Positions 32,941-41,005 are shown, counted from the stretch's first letter. The stretch is DNA of 61,269 nucleotides from Actinopolymorpha alba DSM 45243 (GCF_000373925.1 NZ_KB892770.1:1-61269); one strand, 5' to 3'. Notes: generated by a model not told the origin, from the sequence alone. Made by a program: numbers and translations.

Positions 32941-33226
32941 GATCTGGCGCTACGTCTCCAAAGGCTTCGGCCGCGAGCGCCTCGTCGTCGTTGTCAGTAC
33001 GGACGCCATCAACGGGTCACCCGGACAGGGCTGGTTTCTCGCCCTCGAGGTGACACCGGAGGATCCGGGTCACCTGCTGGCGGTTGAGCTTCCGGGCACC
33101 GGATGGGTCACTCCCCAACAACTCGACGCGCTCTACCAGCGCTCGTGCGTTGAGCAGGCTGGCCTCGTCGAGCACGACGTGATGGAGCGGGTGGCTTCCA
33201 TGCTCCGGATCGCGCTGGACCTGTAG
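32927..33226 (+). CDS. MazF/PemK-family endoribonuclease toxin
   Basis: A 99-residue protein opening VRRGEIWRYV, the MazF/PemK fold signature, followed by RERLVVVVSTDAINGSPGQG and a C-terminal VERVASMLRIAL-like helix (ERVASMLRIALDL). The usual P-G-x-x-R-P start of strand 2 is changed, so activity is not certain. It should cut mRNA at short sites when freed from the antitoxin. GTG 32927 lies behind gaggag. A gene-free repeat island follows. Confidence 0.8.
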   Translation: MRRGEIWRYVSKGFGRERLVVVVSTDAINGSPGQGWFLALEVTPEDPGHLLAVELPGTGWVTPQQLDALYQRSCVEQAGLVEHDVMERVASMLRIALDL

Positions 33227-33339
33227 CGGGACGCCGCGCCCGCAGGCCTAGTCAAAACCCCGTCGCGCCAGGCAGCTGGCTGAGCCGAGGTCGACGTGGG
33301 ACCTGGCGACGATGGGGCGGCCCAGGTGCCCGTGCTTGC

Positions 33340-33396
33340 CGAACCTTGAGTAGACGCCCACTTTTTCGCGGGAACTGGGCATCTACTCAAGGTTCG
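33340..33396. repeat. 14-bp perfect inverted repeat with nested inner stem
   Basis: cgaaccttgagtag (33340-33353) pairs exactly with 33383-33396; inside, gccca (33356-33360) pairs with tgggc (33376-33380) around a loop containing ttttt. It lies 114 bp downstream of the toxin gene and could terminate its transcript, though the T-run is in the loop. Confidence 0.85.
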
Positions 33397-33424
33397 CGCC
33401 GCGACACCTTCAGGTCTGCCCACG

Positions 33425-33625
33425 ATGTGAGACAAGCCAGACGTTGTCTCACATTGTGTACACCTTCTGCAGTGCGAGGCAGGGCAAGTTCCCACCAGGC
33501 AAGGCAAATTGGCCTAGTGAGGTGGGGACTTGCCGCGTGAGGTCCATCAAACGGTGTACGCAATGTGAGACAGAACCTTGGCTTCTCACTATCCGATACG
33601 ACCGGGTGTACGCCATTCGAGACAG
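33425..33625. repeat. hairpin and repeated GTGTAC...GAGACA motifs
   Basis: atgtgagacaa (33425-33435) is mirrored at 33444-33454. The second arm continues as gtgtac in reverse sense, and the same composite recurs in direct orientation at 33554-33573 (gtgtacgcaatgtgagacag) and 33606-33625 (gtgtacgccattcgagacag). Four related half-sites in 200 bp suggest protein binding sites or ends of small repeats. Confidence 0.75.
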
Positions 33626-33772
33626 CCGCCACCTCACGCGGAATCCCCCGCGAAGCACACTCAATTCGCCTTGCTTGGCGACGACTCGGTCCAGGAGAAC
33701 CCGAACTGGCCTCACATCCGCAGCACCTCAGCAAGACCGTGAAAACTTAAGGGGGTCATAGCACCCCAAACT
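33466..33772 (-). repeat. dispersed intergenic repeat, expanded copy
   Basis: Inverted relative to the 8.5-kb copy. Block B matches at about 33466-33513 and block A at about 33718-33772 (containing gtcatagcac in the plus sense). About 200 bp of other sequence separates them. Outer to block A a GGGG/CCCC imperfect hairpin (33742-33776) is present. Confidence 0.75.
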
Positions 33773-33877
33773 TTTCACAATCCTGGTCGGCGCGAGTTAA
33801 CACCAAGTCGGCCCGGATGCTGAGACGTGCGGGTCCTCTGCTGTAGGGATCGTTGCGGACTCCCCGCACCCCCGCGC

Positions 33878-34417
33878 TCAGTCGTCCTGGTCGGTGCAGT
33901 CGACGTTCGGGGTTGCGCACGCGGTCGCAGCCGCGGTCCCAGCGTCGATGGCGGCCGCCTGGACGTCGGTGAGGAGCCGACGCGGACCGGGGCCGGTGGT
34001 GCCGAGGACGTCGTTGGGGTTCGACAGTTGGCAGATCCCGAGGCTCAGGCACCCGCACCCGATGCAGTCGGTGAGGTTGTCGCGCAGGCGCTGCAGTTGT
34101 TCGATCCGGGCGTCGAGTTCTGATTGCCAGGCGGCGGACAGGCCCATCCAGTCCCGGCGGGTCGGCGTTCGTTCGTTGGGAAGGCGGGACAGCGCCTCCC
34201 GGATGGTCTTCAGCGGAATGCCGAGGCGTTGCGAAACCCGGATGAACGCCACCCGGCGCAGGATGTCGCGGGTGTAGCGACGCTGGTTGCCGGACGTACG
34301 GCGGGAGCGGATCAGCCCCTTCGACTCATAGAAGTGCAACGTGGAGACGGCGACCCCGCTGCGTTCGGCGAGCTGGCCGACGGTGAGCTCCGCGGCGGCG
34401 GACGGAAGATGGGTCAC
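33878..34417 (-). CDS. soxR: redox-sensitive MerR-family regulator SoxR
   Basis: A 179-residue protein. The helix-turn-helix LTVGQLAERSGVAVSTLHFY runs into ESKGLIRSRRTSGNQRRYTR, the SoxR hallmark. The 2Fe-2S motif CIGCGCLSLGIC gives C118, C121, C123 and C129 (CX2CXCX5C). In actinobacteria SoxR responds to redox-active metabolites such as quinones and phenazines. GTG 34417 is chosen because it reproduces the family's N-terminus; the TTG at 34447 would place the gene start inside the operator. A 30-codon ORF is divergent from it. Confidence 0.92.
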   Translation of the reverse strand: MTHLPSAAAELTVGQLAERSGVAVSTLHFYESKGLIRSRRTSGNQRRYTRDILRRVAFIRVSQRLGIPLKTIREALSRLPNERTPTRRDWMGLSAAWQSELDARIEQLQRLRDNLTDCIGCGCLSLGICQLSNPNDVLGTTGPGPRRLLTDVQAAAIDAGTAAATACATPNVDCTDQDD

Positions 34418-34431
34418 AGGACGCACCTTAG

Positions 34432-34455
34432 CCTTGACCTCGACCAAACTTGAGG
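34432..34455 (+). promoter_or_regulatory. SoxR operator/promoter
   Basis: On the plus strand ttgacc (34433-34438) is followed by cctcgaccaaacttgagg, a close relative of the SoxR dyad CCTCAAG-N4-CTTGAGG. The -35 element with the dyad in a long spacer faces away from soxR, so the activated transcript should run rightward into the 34557 ORF, while soxR itself may be autoregulated. Confidence 0.65.
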
Positions 34456-34556
34456 TTCGCCGTTCTCGATGAGGCGGAGGTCACATCTCCACCGCCGATG
34501 TCACACCAGGCGGCCGGCGCGGCTCTCAGGATGCGAGCGCGAGAGGAGACCGCACC

Positions 34557-34649
34557 ATGAACGACCCGAGGGGCGACGCGATGAACGTCGCAGGGAACGA
34601 CGCGATGAACGTCGTGAGGGACGAGGCGACCCGGGAGTTCGTCAATTGA
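34557..34649 (+). CDS. 30-residue ORF downstream of the SoxR promoter
   Basis: ATG 34557 sits 8 nt after gagaggag. The peptide starts MNDPRGDAMNVAGND and repeats DAMNV twice, from a 24-bp DNA repeat (gacgcgatgaacgtc). It stops at 34649, 8 bp inside the convergent small gene. The good ribosome-binding site and its place after the SoxR dyad argue for expression; the repeat and short length argue for a decayed gene. No known family. Confidence 0.4.
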   Translation: MNDPRGDAMNVAGNDAMNVVRDEATREFVN

Positions 34650-34905
34650 CGACGACGAGCTGGTAGAACCCGCCGTCCTCCGGGGCCGGCGCACCGTGCT
34701 CCTCGGCGGCGACCGCGAACGCGCGGCCCAGGAAGAACAGGAACGCGCCGACACCGCCGTCTCCCCACCGCAGGGCGACCTGCTCCAGGGCTCCACCGAA
34801 CCCTTCGGGGTCATCCATCCCCACGGCCATGAGCGCCGCCTTGGCGTACTCCCTGATCTCGGCGACCTCATTCCCCGGACTGCTCAACCGGCACCGCGCC
34901 TCCAT
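34642..34905 (-). CDS. hypothetical protein, 87 residues
   Basis: A small soluble protein with helical EIREYAKAALMAVGMDDPEG, then an Ala/Gly-rich hydrophobic stretch (GAFLFFLGRAFAVAAEEHG). Not recognised. It overlaps the upstream gene by 38 bp and convergently overlaps the 30-codon ORF. Third-position GC is as high as in neighbours, supporting coding. Confidence 0.45.
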   Translation of the reverse strand: MEARCRLSSPGNEVAEIREYAKAALMAVGMDDPEGFGGALEQVALRWGDGGVGAFLFFLGRAFAVAAEEHGAPAPEDGGFYQLVVVN

Positions 34906-35134
34906 AAACGTTCTGGATCATCACGGTCGCGTGCTTGCGGACCTGCTCCGCGAGTTCGTCAGCCGAGGCGATCGGCTCGTAGTCGACCGGGGCGAGCGCC
35001 TGCAGCGCCTCCGCCAGCTCCGGCCACGTGTTCACCAACATGTCCCGCCGGGCCTCCTGGCCGATCGGGACATCAGTCTTGTCGGTCCACGCGGCGACGA
35101 CAGCCTGGACCTTCTGCTCCTGCGTCTGCTCCAT
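34868..35134 (-). CDS. hypothetical protein, 88 residues
   Basis: MEQTQEQKVQAVVAAWTDKT opens a helical, acidic small protein (later WPELAEALQAL and ADELAEQVRKHATVMIQNVY). Not recognised. ATG 35134 follows taggag with good spacing. It is probably in one operon with the 87-residue gene. Two small overlapping acidic proteins could be an interaction pair, but nothing else supports that. Confidence 0.55.
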   Translation of the reverse strand: MEQTQEQKVQAVVAAWTDKTDVPIGQEARRDMLVNTWPELAEALQALAPVDYEPIASADELAEQVRKHATVMIQNVYGGAVPVEQSGE

Positions 35135-35172
35135 GGACTGACTCCTACCCGCAGACCGATTCCTACTCGCCA

Positions 35173-35331
35173 TCAGATCGGCAACCCTTCACGTCGAAAC
35201 CGAGCCAGATAGTTCTGGACAGACGGGTTCCTTCTCCGGTCTAGATCCACCGGGAAACTGATACTCCGGTTCGACGGGGTACGGACGATGATGTGCGAGC
35301 CAACTTCTTCGTCTGCGCGGTCTACACCCAC
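35173..35331 (-). CDS. small ORF resembling the C-terminal half of a HicA-like toxin
   Basis: From GTG 35331 about 52 codons are open, with VGSHIIVRTPSNRSISFPV and a helical end NPSVQNYLARFRREGLPI. GSH, a short strand, TPS, and a terminal N-x-A-x-x-R-R-x-G-L helix resemble HicA/YcfA-type small RNA-binding proteins, but the N-terminal part is missing and the match is loose. Probably a fragment. It sits back to back with the truncated LLM gene. Confidence 0.25.
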   Translation of the reverse strand: MGVDRADEEVGSHIIVRTPSNRSISFPVDLDRRRNPSVQNYLARFRREGLPI

Positions 35332-35417
35332 GTTCGCGCCAGTGACTATTCGCCGCAGTTCCGTTTGGCGATCGGACTTCTTCTGCTGGCCGTTGTCTCG
35401 CTGATTCTTGGTTTCCG

Positions 35418-35900
35418 GTGCCGTTTGGTACGCCGAGCCAGCGGGTGGCACAGGTCGCCGACATCGTCGCGGCTGTCAGGCGGCAGTTCGCGGACGCCGG
35501 GCGACCGGCGCCCAGGATCCTGCTCGCTGGTGCCCGCCGGCAGCTCCTCGAACTCGCGGTCGCCGAGGCCGACACCCTGGCGCTGCCGTTCCTCCTCGAA
35601 GTGGGCGAGGAGCGGCTCGCGGCCAGCATCCGCGAGCTGCGGGCGATCGCCGGCACGCGGTTCGACGGGCTCGAGCTCGCGCTGAGCGTCCTGGTCGTCG
35701 GTGACGGCGAGGTGCCGGAGGCGATGCGGATGCTGGTCCGTGACGTGCCGCGTGACGCGGTGAGCCGGCTCAGTGGCACGCCGAAGGAGATAGCTGACAC
35801 CCTCCGCCGGCGCCGCGATCAGTACGGCATCTCGTACGTCACCGTCGCCCAGCCGTACATCGAGCAGTTCGCGCCCGTCATCGAACTCCTGGACGAGTGA
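35418..35900 (+). pseudogene. C-terminal half of an LLM-class F420-type oxidoreductase
   Basis: About 160 residues starting TPSQRVAQVADIVAAVRRQF and including APRILLAGARRQLLELAVAE and GTPKEIADTLRRRRDQYGIS, which correspond to the last half of luciferase-like F420 oxidoreductases (about 300 residues). The N-terminal barrel strands with the flavin/F420 site are absent; a GTG at 35418 has no ribosome-binding site. The break lies next to the HicA-like fragment, so a deletion has probably joined two unrelated pieces. Confidence 0.7.
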
Positions 35901-35967
35901 ACTCCCGGTCTGGAGGCGCTGTCTGGTAAGGGTTCTTTGATGGTGTTGACCGGACCGAGGAGCACTC

Positions 35968-36993
35968 ATGCGCGCAGCCTTGTACACCCGCAGCCGCACC
36001 CTGACCGTCGAGGACCGTCCGACGGTGCCGCCCGGACCCGGTGAGGTCCAGATCGAGGTGGCGTACGCCGGCATCTGCGGCACCGACCTGCACATCCGGC
36101 ACGGCGCGATGGACGACCGGGTCCCGCTGCCGGGGATCCTCGGGCACGAGTCGTCGGGCCGGATCGCGGCGGTCGGTGAAGGTGTCACCGGCTGGCGGCG
36201 CGGCGATCCGGTCACGGTGATGCCGCTGCGTTGGTGCGGCACCTGCGCCGCCTGCCGGGCCGGCCACACGCATGTCTGCCAGACGCTGAAGGTCATCGGC
36301 GTGGACCTGCCTGGTGCCATGCAGGGAAGCTGGACGGTTCCGGCCGAGGTTGTCGTACCCCTTCCCGCCGACCTTCCCCTCGACCAGGCCGCCCTGGTGG
36401 AGCCGACGGCGGTGGCGGTTCACGACGTGCGACGCGCGGAGCTGCGTGCCGGCGAGAAGGCCGTCGTCGTCGGTGGCGGCCCGATCGGCCTGCTGATCGC
36501 GCGGGTCGCGATCGCGGAGGGCGCCGAGGTGGTCGTTGCCGAGCCCGACCCGCATCGCCGGGCGATCGCCGAGCGGATCGGCCTCACCACGGTGGATCCG
36601 GCCCAGACCGACGTGGCCGGGTACGTCGCGGAGTGGACGGCGGGCGCGGGCGCACCCGTCGCGTTCGAGGTGTCGGGTGCGCCGGCCGGGGTTCGTTCGG
36701 CGACGGAGGTGCTGGGGGTGCGCGGCCGGTTGGTCATCGTCGCGATCCACCCCGAGCCGCGCCCGGTCGACCTCAACCGCGTCTTCCTGCGGGAGTTGAC
36801 GATCGTCGGCACCCGCGTCTACACCCGGGCCGACTTCGAGCACGCGGTCGGTCTCGTCGCCAGTGGCGTGGTTCCCGCGTCCGCACTGATCTCGAGGGTC
36901 GTCCCGCTGTCGGGTGCCACGGAGGCGTTCGACGCGCTGGAGTCCGGTGGTGGCGTGATGAAGGTCCTGATCGACTGCCAGGCGGAGTCGTGA
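35968..36993 (+). CDS. zinc-dependent alcohol dehydrogenase (sorbitol/threonine dehydrogenase group)
   Basis: A 341-residue MDR protein. The catalytic zinc set is in GICGTDLHIRHG and GHESSGRI; the structural zinc cysteines are WCGTCAACRAGHTHVC; the Rossmann motif is VVGGGPIGLL (about 167). It most likely oxidises a polyol or sugar acid with NAD(P). Its stop overlaps the GTG of the SDR gene by 4 nt, so the two dehydrogenases act together in one carbohydrate pathway. Confidence 0.88.
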   Translation: MRAALYTRSRTLTVEDRPTVPPGPGEVQIEVAYAGICGTDLHIRHGAMDDRVPLPGILGHESSGRIAAVGEGVTGWRRGDPVTVMPLRWCGTCAACRAGHTHVCQTLKVIGVDLPGAMQGSWTVPAEVVVPLPADLPLDQAALVEPTAVAVHDVRRAELRAGEKAVVVGGGPIGLLIARVAIAEGAEVVVAEPDPHRRAIAERIGLTTVDPAQTDVAGYVAEWTAGAGAPVAFEVSGAPAGVRSATEVLGVRGRLVIVAIHPEPRPVDLNRVFLRELTIVGTRVYTRADFEHAVGLVASGVVPASALISRVVPLSGATEAFDALESGGGVMKVLIDCQAES

Positions 36994-37802
36994 GCGGAGT
37001 CGTGAGCGGAGGCAGGGACGCGGGTACGCCGGTGGCCGGGCTCGGCCTCTTCGACCTGACCGGCCGGCTGGCTCTGGTCACCGGTGCGCGGCGGGGTCTC
37101 GGCCTGGCAATGGCGGACGCGCTGGCCGCCGCGGGCGCCGACATCATCGGTGTGAGCGCGCACCTCGAGCCGTCCGGAAGCGCGGTCGAGCGCGCGGTCA
37201 CGGCCCGGGGCCGGGCGTTCGAGGCGTACGCCGTGGATTTCGCCGACCGCACCGCGGTCTCCGAATTCGCGCGGGAGATCTCGGGTCGTGACCGGCCGGT
37301 CGACATTCTCGTCAACAATGCCGGCACGATCCGGCGAATGCCGGCCGCGGAGCATTCCGACGAGGCGTGGGACGAGGTGATCGCCGTCAACCTCTCCTCG
37401 CAGTTCGTGTTGACCCGCGAGGTCGGACGCCGGATGCTCGAACGCCGGGCGGGCAAGGTGATTTTCACGGCGTCGGTGTTGAGTTTCCAGGGCGGCATCA
37501 CCGTGCCCGGGTACGCGGCGGCCAAAAGCGGTCTCGTCGGCCTGATGCGTGCGCTCGCCAACGAGTGGGCGGCGTACGACGTGAACGTCAACGCGATCGC
37601 ACCCGGCTACATGGCCACCGACAACACCGTGGCGTTGCGCCAGGATCCCCTGCGCAACAAGGCGATCCTCGACCGGATCCCGGCCGGCCGGTGGGGGCGC
37701 CCGGAGGATCTGGCGGGTGCGCTCCTCTTCCTTGCCTCGCCGGCCTCGGACTATGTCTCGGGTGCGATCATCCCGGTCGACGGAGGCTGGCTGGCTCGCT
37801 AA
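36990..37802 (+). CDS. SDR-family oxidoreductase, KduD-like
   Basis: A 270-residue classical SDR. TGxxxGxG is TGARRGLGLAM (about 33-43), NNAG is ILVNNAGTIRR, the catalytic S/Y/K are in FTASVLS and VPGYAAAKSG. The NNAGTIRR and IPAGRWGRPEDLAGA segments match 2-dehydro-3-deoxy-gluconate (KduD)/gluconate 5-dehydrogenase types. GTG 36990 overlaps the preceding stop; GTG 37002 is possible because ggagtcgtgagc is duplicated here. Likely interconverts a keto-sugar acid. Confidence 0.87.
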   Translation: MSGVVSGGRDAGTPVAGLGLFDLTGRLALVTGARRGLGLAMADALAAAGADIIGVSAHLEPSGSAVERAVTARGRAFEAYAVDFADRTAVSEFAREISGRDRPVDILVNNAGTIRRMPAAEHSDEAWDEVIAVNLSSQFVLTREVGRRMLERRAGKVIFTASVLSFQGGITVPGYAAAKSGLVGLMRALANEWAAYDVNVNAIAPGYMATDNTVALRQDPLRNKAILDRIPAGRWGRPEDLAGALLFLASPASDYVSGAIIPVDGGWLAR

Positions 37803-37811
37803 CGTGATCAA

Positions 37812-38831
37812 ATGGCTCACCCCTCCCCATCGGCGGCGATGGTCGCATCGGCGTTCGACCTCGGGCATCCCATCGAGTCGCTGACCCCGCATCGCTACGG
37901 AAGTTTCGAGACCTGGATCCTCACCACGATTGCCGGGCGTTTCCTCGTCAAGCGGCTCTGGTTGGGGCCGGAGCCTGAGTGGCGGGCGGCGCTCGAGCGG
38001 TCGATGGATTTCGAACGCCGCGCCCGTCAAGGTGGTCTTGACATGCCGGTGGCGATCGTGCCGCCGCGTCCGGCGTTTGGTTGTGCGGCGCTGGTGGGGT
38101 CGTACGGCATCTTCCGGGTGTACGAATGGCTCGACCATCGCCCGGTCGACTTAGGCGACGACCTCAGTGAATGGGTGGGCGCCACGCTGGCCCGCCTGCA
38201 CCAGGTGGAGCCGCTGGCGGGGTCGCAGCCCGAGCCGGAGTGGTATGGCCTACACCCGCCGGAGCGGTGGCACGACTGGCTTGCCGCCGGCGAGGCCCAG
38301 GGCAGGGCATGGGCACCCGCCCTCCGCCAAGCCGTTCCCGTCATCCTCAAGACATCGCGGTGGATCGCGGACGCGTTCGCGAACGCCGGGGGCTACGTGC
38401 TGACCCATCGAGACGTCGAACCCTGGAACGTCCTGATCACTGACCGCGGCCCGGTCCTGGTCGACTGGGACACCTCCGGCCCCGACAGCGCCCCGTTGGA
38501 GGCCGCGCAGGCCCTGCTGACGTTCGCGACCATCGGGAAGGCCGAGCCGGATCCGGCGCGGGTACGCCGGGGGCTCGCGGCGTACGTCGACGCGGGCGGA
38601 GCCCCGCTCACCTCCGGTCGGGACCTGACCGCGCGCCGCGCCGGGCTGAAGCTCGCCCGGCTCAGCGAGCGCCTCCAGGTGACCGTCGGCCGGATCGGTG
38701 CCGGCTCCACCGAACCCCACAAAGCTGACATTCGTGCCCGGGAGCAACTCGAGGAACTCCCAGGTTTCCTCGCGGACCTGACCCGCTGGTGCGCGCTTCT
38801 CGAGCCGGGCGCTGATCCCACCTTCGCGTGA
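37812..38831 (+). CDS. APH-family phosphotransferase
   Basis: A 339-residue kinase-like protein. LVKRLWLG provides the ATP lysine strand, LTHRDVEPWNVLI the catalytic D and N, and LVDWDTSGPDSAPLEAAQAL the metal D. It is a complete homologue of aminoglycoside/choline/homoserine kinases; substrate unknown. It is 9 bp after the SDR gene and its stop overlaps the ArsR start by 4 nt, tying a sugar operon to a metal operon, probably through a deletion. Confidence 0.8.
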   Translation: MAHPSPSAAMVASAFDLGHPIESLTPHRYGSFETWILTTIAGRFLVKRLWLGPEPEWRAALERSMDFERRARQGGLDMPVAIVPPRPAFGCAALVGSYGIFRVYEWLDHRPVDLGDDLSEWVGATLARLHQVEPLAGSQPEPEWYGLHPPERWHDWLAAGEAQGRAWAPALRQAVPVILKTSRWIADAFANAGGYVLTHRDVEPWNVLITDRGPVLVDWDTSGPDSAPLEAAQALLTFATIGKAEPDPARVRRGLAAYVDAGGAPLTSGRDLTARRAGLKLARLSERLQVTVGRIGAGSTEPHKADIRAREQLEELPGFLADLTRWCALLEPGADPTFA

Positions 38832-39034
38832 GCGGCCCAACGGCAACACCGCCCGACGTCGCGAAGTTGGCCGAGTCCCTCGGCCGCACGCGTTCCAACC
38901 TGTCCAACCACCTGACCTACCTGCGCGGTTGTGGTCTGGTGGTGGCGACGCCGGAAGGCCGGCAGGTCAGGTACGAGCTGGCGAGCCCGCAGCTCGCGCA
39001 TGCCCTGGTCGAGTTCCTCAAGGTCGTCGGCTGA
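38828..39034 (+). CDS. ArsR/SmtB-family regulator, N-terminally truncated
   Basis: Only 68 residues, versus about 100-120 in the family. The recognition helix is intact (AESLGRTRSNLSNHLTYLRG then CGLVVATPEGRQVRYELA), like CmtR-type Cd/Pb sensors, but the first two helices and dimer segment are missing. Of the CmtR metal cysteines only the one in LRGCG remains; the C-terminal cysteine is also gone. GTG 38828 is coupled to the kinase gene. It can hardly dimerise normally and is probably a relic of the regulator of the downstream exporter. Confidence 0.7.
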   Translation: MSGPTATPPDVAKLAESLGRTRSNLSNHLTYLRGCGLVVATPEGRQVRYELASPQLAHALVEFLKVVG

Positions 39035-39097
39035 CCTCACCCACGCTGGCAGCTCCACGCTGGCAACACCACGTGGACAGCACCGAGGAGAGCAGGA

Positions 39098-40009
39098 ATG
39101 GGAGCGGGACACGGCCACGGCACCGCGACGGGCGCGCACCGCGGGCGGCTGCTCCTGGTGCTGGCGCTCACGGTCGTGACGCTGCTGGTGCAGGTCGTCG
39201 GCGCGGTCCTGTCGGGATCGCTGGCGCTCCTGGCAGACGCTGGCCATCTGGCGGCGGACGCCGCCGGGGTCACTATGGCGCTGATCGCCGTGACCATCGC
39301 GCAGCGCGCTCCGACGACGAGGCGGACGTTCGGCTGGCAGCGGGTCGAGATCCTCGCGGCCGTCGCCAACGCTGTCCTCCTCTTCGCGCTGGCGCTCTAC
39401 ATCCTGGTCGAGGGTTTCGAGCGGCTCTTCGCCCCGCCCGAGGTCGGCTCGACCCTGATGCTGGTGGTGGCGCTGATCGGCCTGGTCGCCAACACCGCCT
39501 CGTTGCTGCTGTTGCAGCGGGCTCAGGCGGAGTCGCTCAACCTGCGGGGTGCCTATCTCGAGGTGCTCGGCGACCTGCTGGGTTCGGTCGCGGTCGTCGT
39601 GGCCGCCGTGGTGATCGCGGTCACCGGCTGGCTGCGCGCCGACGCGGTGGCATCGATGCTCGTGGGTGTCATGATCCTGCCGCGGGCCTGGGCCCTGCTG
39701 CGGGACGCGGTGGACGTACTCCTCGAGGCCACGCCGAAGGACGTCGACCTCGAACGCGTACGCCACCACATGCTCCATCTGGACGGCGTCATCGACGTCC
39801 ACGACCTGCACGCCTGGACGATCACGTCAGGACTCCCCGTGCTGTCGGCGCACGTGGTGGTCGACGAGGGAACGATGAACGGCGGCCACACCGGTCGGGT
39901 CCTCGACGCTCTGATGGAGTGCCTGTCGGATCACTTCGACGTCGAGCATTCGACGTTCCAGATCGAGTCGGCCCAGCACCGCGACCACGAGCACGCACTC
40001 CACGACTAA
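39098..40009 (+). CDS. cation diffusion facilitator (Zn/Cd/Co) exporter
   Basis: A 303-residue CDF protein. A His-rich N-terminus (GAGHGHGTATGAHRG) precedes six transmembrane helices. The transport site is LADAGHLAADA (HxxxD) in helix 2 and EVLGDLLGS in helix 5; the C-terminal cytosolic domain has VHDLHAWTITSG and a His-rich end. It exports Zn2+ and similar ions in exchange for protons (CzcD/ZitB type). The ArsR fragment 63 bp upstream suggests that it was once metal-inducible. Confidence 0.9.
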   Translation: MGAGHGHGTATGAHRGRLLLVLALTVVTLLVQVVGAVLSGSLALLADAGHLAADAAGVTMALIAVTIAQRAPTTRRTFGWQRVEILAAVANAVLLFALALYILVEGFERLFAPPEVGSTLMLVVALIGLVANTASLLLLQRAQAESLNLRGAYLEVLGDLLGSVAVVVAAVVIAVTGWLRADAVASMLVGVMILPRAWALLRDAVDVLLEATPKDVDLERVRHHMLHLDGVIDVHDLHAWTITSGLPVLSAHVVVDEGTMNGGHTGRVLDALMECLSDHFDVEHSTFQIESAQHRDHEHALHD

Positions 40010-40091
40010 GAGGTCCCGCCGTGAGCCACACCAAGAGCCGGCGTACTGCCACCCGGTCCACGTACGGTGGTTCTTTCGGAGGAGGGCGTAC

Positions 40092-40844
40092 GTGGCAGGT
40101 CGGGGCGAGCCCACGCTGATTGGTTCGGTACAACGCGCGCTGCGCCTCCTCGACGCGGTGGGTGCCGCTGACCGGCCCGTACCCGCGAAGGTGCTGGCCC
40201 GCCAGACCGGCCAGCCATTGCCCACGACGTACCACCTGCTCCGCACGCTGGTCCACGAGGGCTACCTGTGTCGGGTCGAGGACGGCTATCTGCTCGGCGA
40301 CCGGATCGCGGCTCTCAGCCACCGCAGCCGCGGCCAGTTGATCGCTCTGCGGGTACGCCCGACCCTCCGGATGCTGCACGATGAGCTCGGCAGCGCGGCG
40401 TACCTCTCGTTCTACGAGGACGGCGAGATCAGGCTGGTCGATGTGGTCGACAGCCCCGCCGCGCCCCGCGTCGATCTCTGGGTCGGTTTCCACGACGCGG
40501 GTCACGCGACCGCGCTGGGCAAGTGTCTGCTCGCCTGCCTGCCCGAGGACGACCGCCGCGACTACCTTGCCCGTCACGATCTGAACGATCTGACCCCGCA
40601 CACGATTACTGACAGCAAGGTTCTCTTGGCGCGGTTGGAGACCGAGCGCGAGTACTCCCTTGACCGTGAGGAGTACGCCGTCGGGACGGTGTGCGTGGCG
40701 GCGCCGGTGAAGCTCGAGGACCTCACCGGCGCGGTGGCGGTGTCGCTGCCCAGCCGCCGGTTGGAGCGGGTCTTCGAGAAGCGACAGGCGATCAGCCGGG
40801 CGGCCCAGCGGATCGCGTTCGCCCTCGCCACCGAGAACACATAG
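40092..40844 (+). CDS. IclR-family transcriptional regulator
   Basis: A 250-residue IclR protein. N-terminal winged helix: SVQRALRLLDAVGAADRPVP, PTTYHLLRTLVHEGYL. Effector domain: GHATALGKCLLACLPEDD and GTVCVAAPVKLEDLTGAVAV. GTG 40092 follows ggagga with 8-nt spacing. It lies upstream of the E1-like gene and the ABC importer and may regulate them. Effector unknown. Confidence 0.88.
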   Translation: MAGRGEPTLIGSVQRALRLLDAVGAADRPVPAKVLARQTGQPLPTTYHLLRTLVHEGYLCRVEDGYLLGDRIAALSHRSRGQLIALRVRPTLRMLHDELGSAAYLSFYEDGEIRLVDVVDSPAAPRVDLWVGFHDAGHATALGKCLLACLPEDDRRDYLARHDLNDLTPHTITDSKVLLARLETEREYSLDREEYAVGTVCVAAPVKLEDLTGAVAVSLPSRRLERVFEKRQAISRAAQRIAFALATENT

Positions 40845-41005
40845 GCGAAGCCCGCCCGCGCGCCGGTCGCATTGCGTGACGCTGGTCGCTCTCTGTCCGT
40901 GTCCACATCGCGCGATGGCTATCACCATCTGAAATCGAACCGTTGGTGCAACCAGCTCGCCCACGCGATGGTTTCAAGAAGGGGGGACCTACTGAGGAGG
41001 GGGAC

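Larger units (their letters stand above)
33227..33877. other. 650-bp gene-free island packed with inverted and direct repeats
   Basis: Between the toxin stop and soxR (convergent) I see no protein gene. It holds a 14-bp-arm hairpin (33340-33396), an 11-bp-arm hairpin (33425-33454), three GTGTAC-linked GAGACA motifs (33444-33625) and the split copy of the dispersed repeat (33466-33772). AT content is locally higher than in flanking genes. It looks like an accumulation site for non-autonomous repeats. Confidence 0.7.

Noticed and set aside
35293-35685. Plus-strand frame with a hydrophobic helix (LAIGLLLLAVVSLILGF)
   Set aside because: It runs out of frame across the conserved part of the LLM fragment and has no ribosome-binding site; the hydrophobic run is probably chance.
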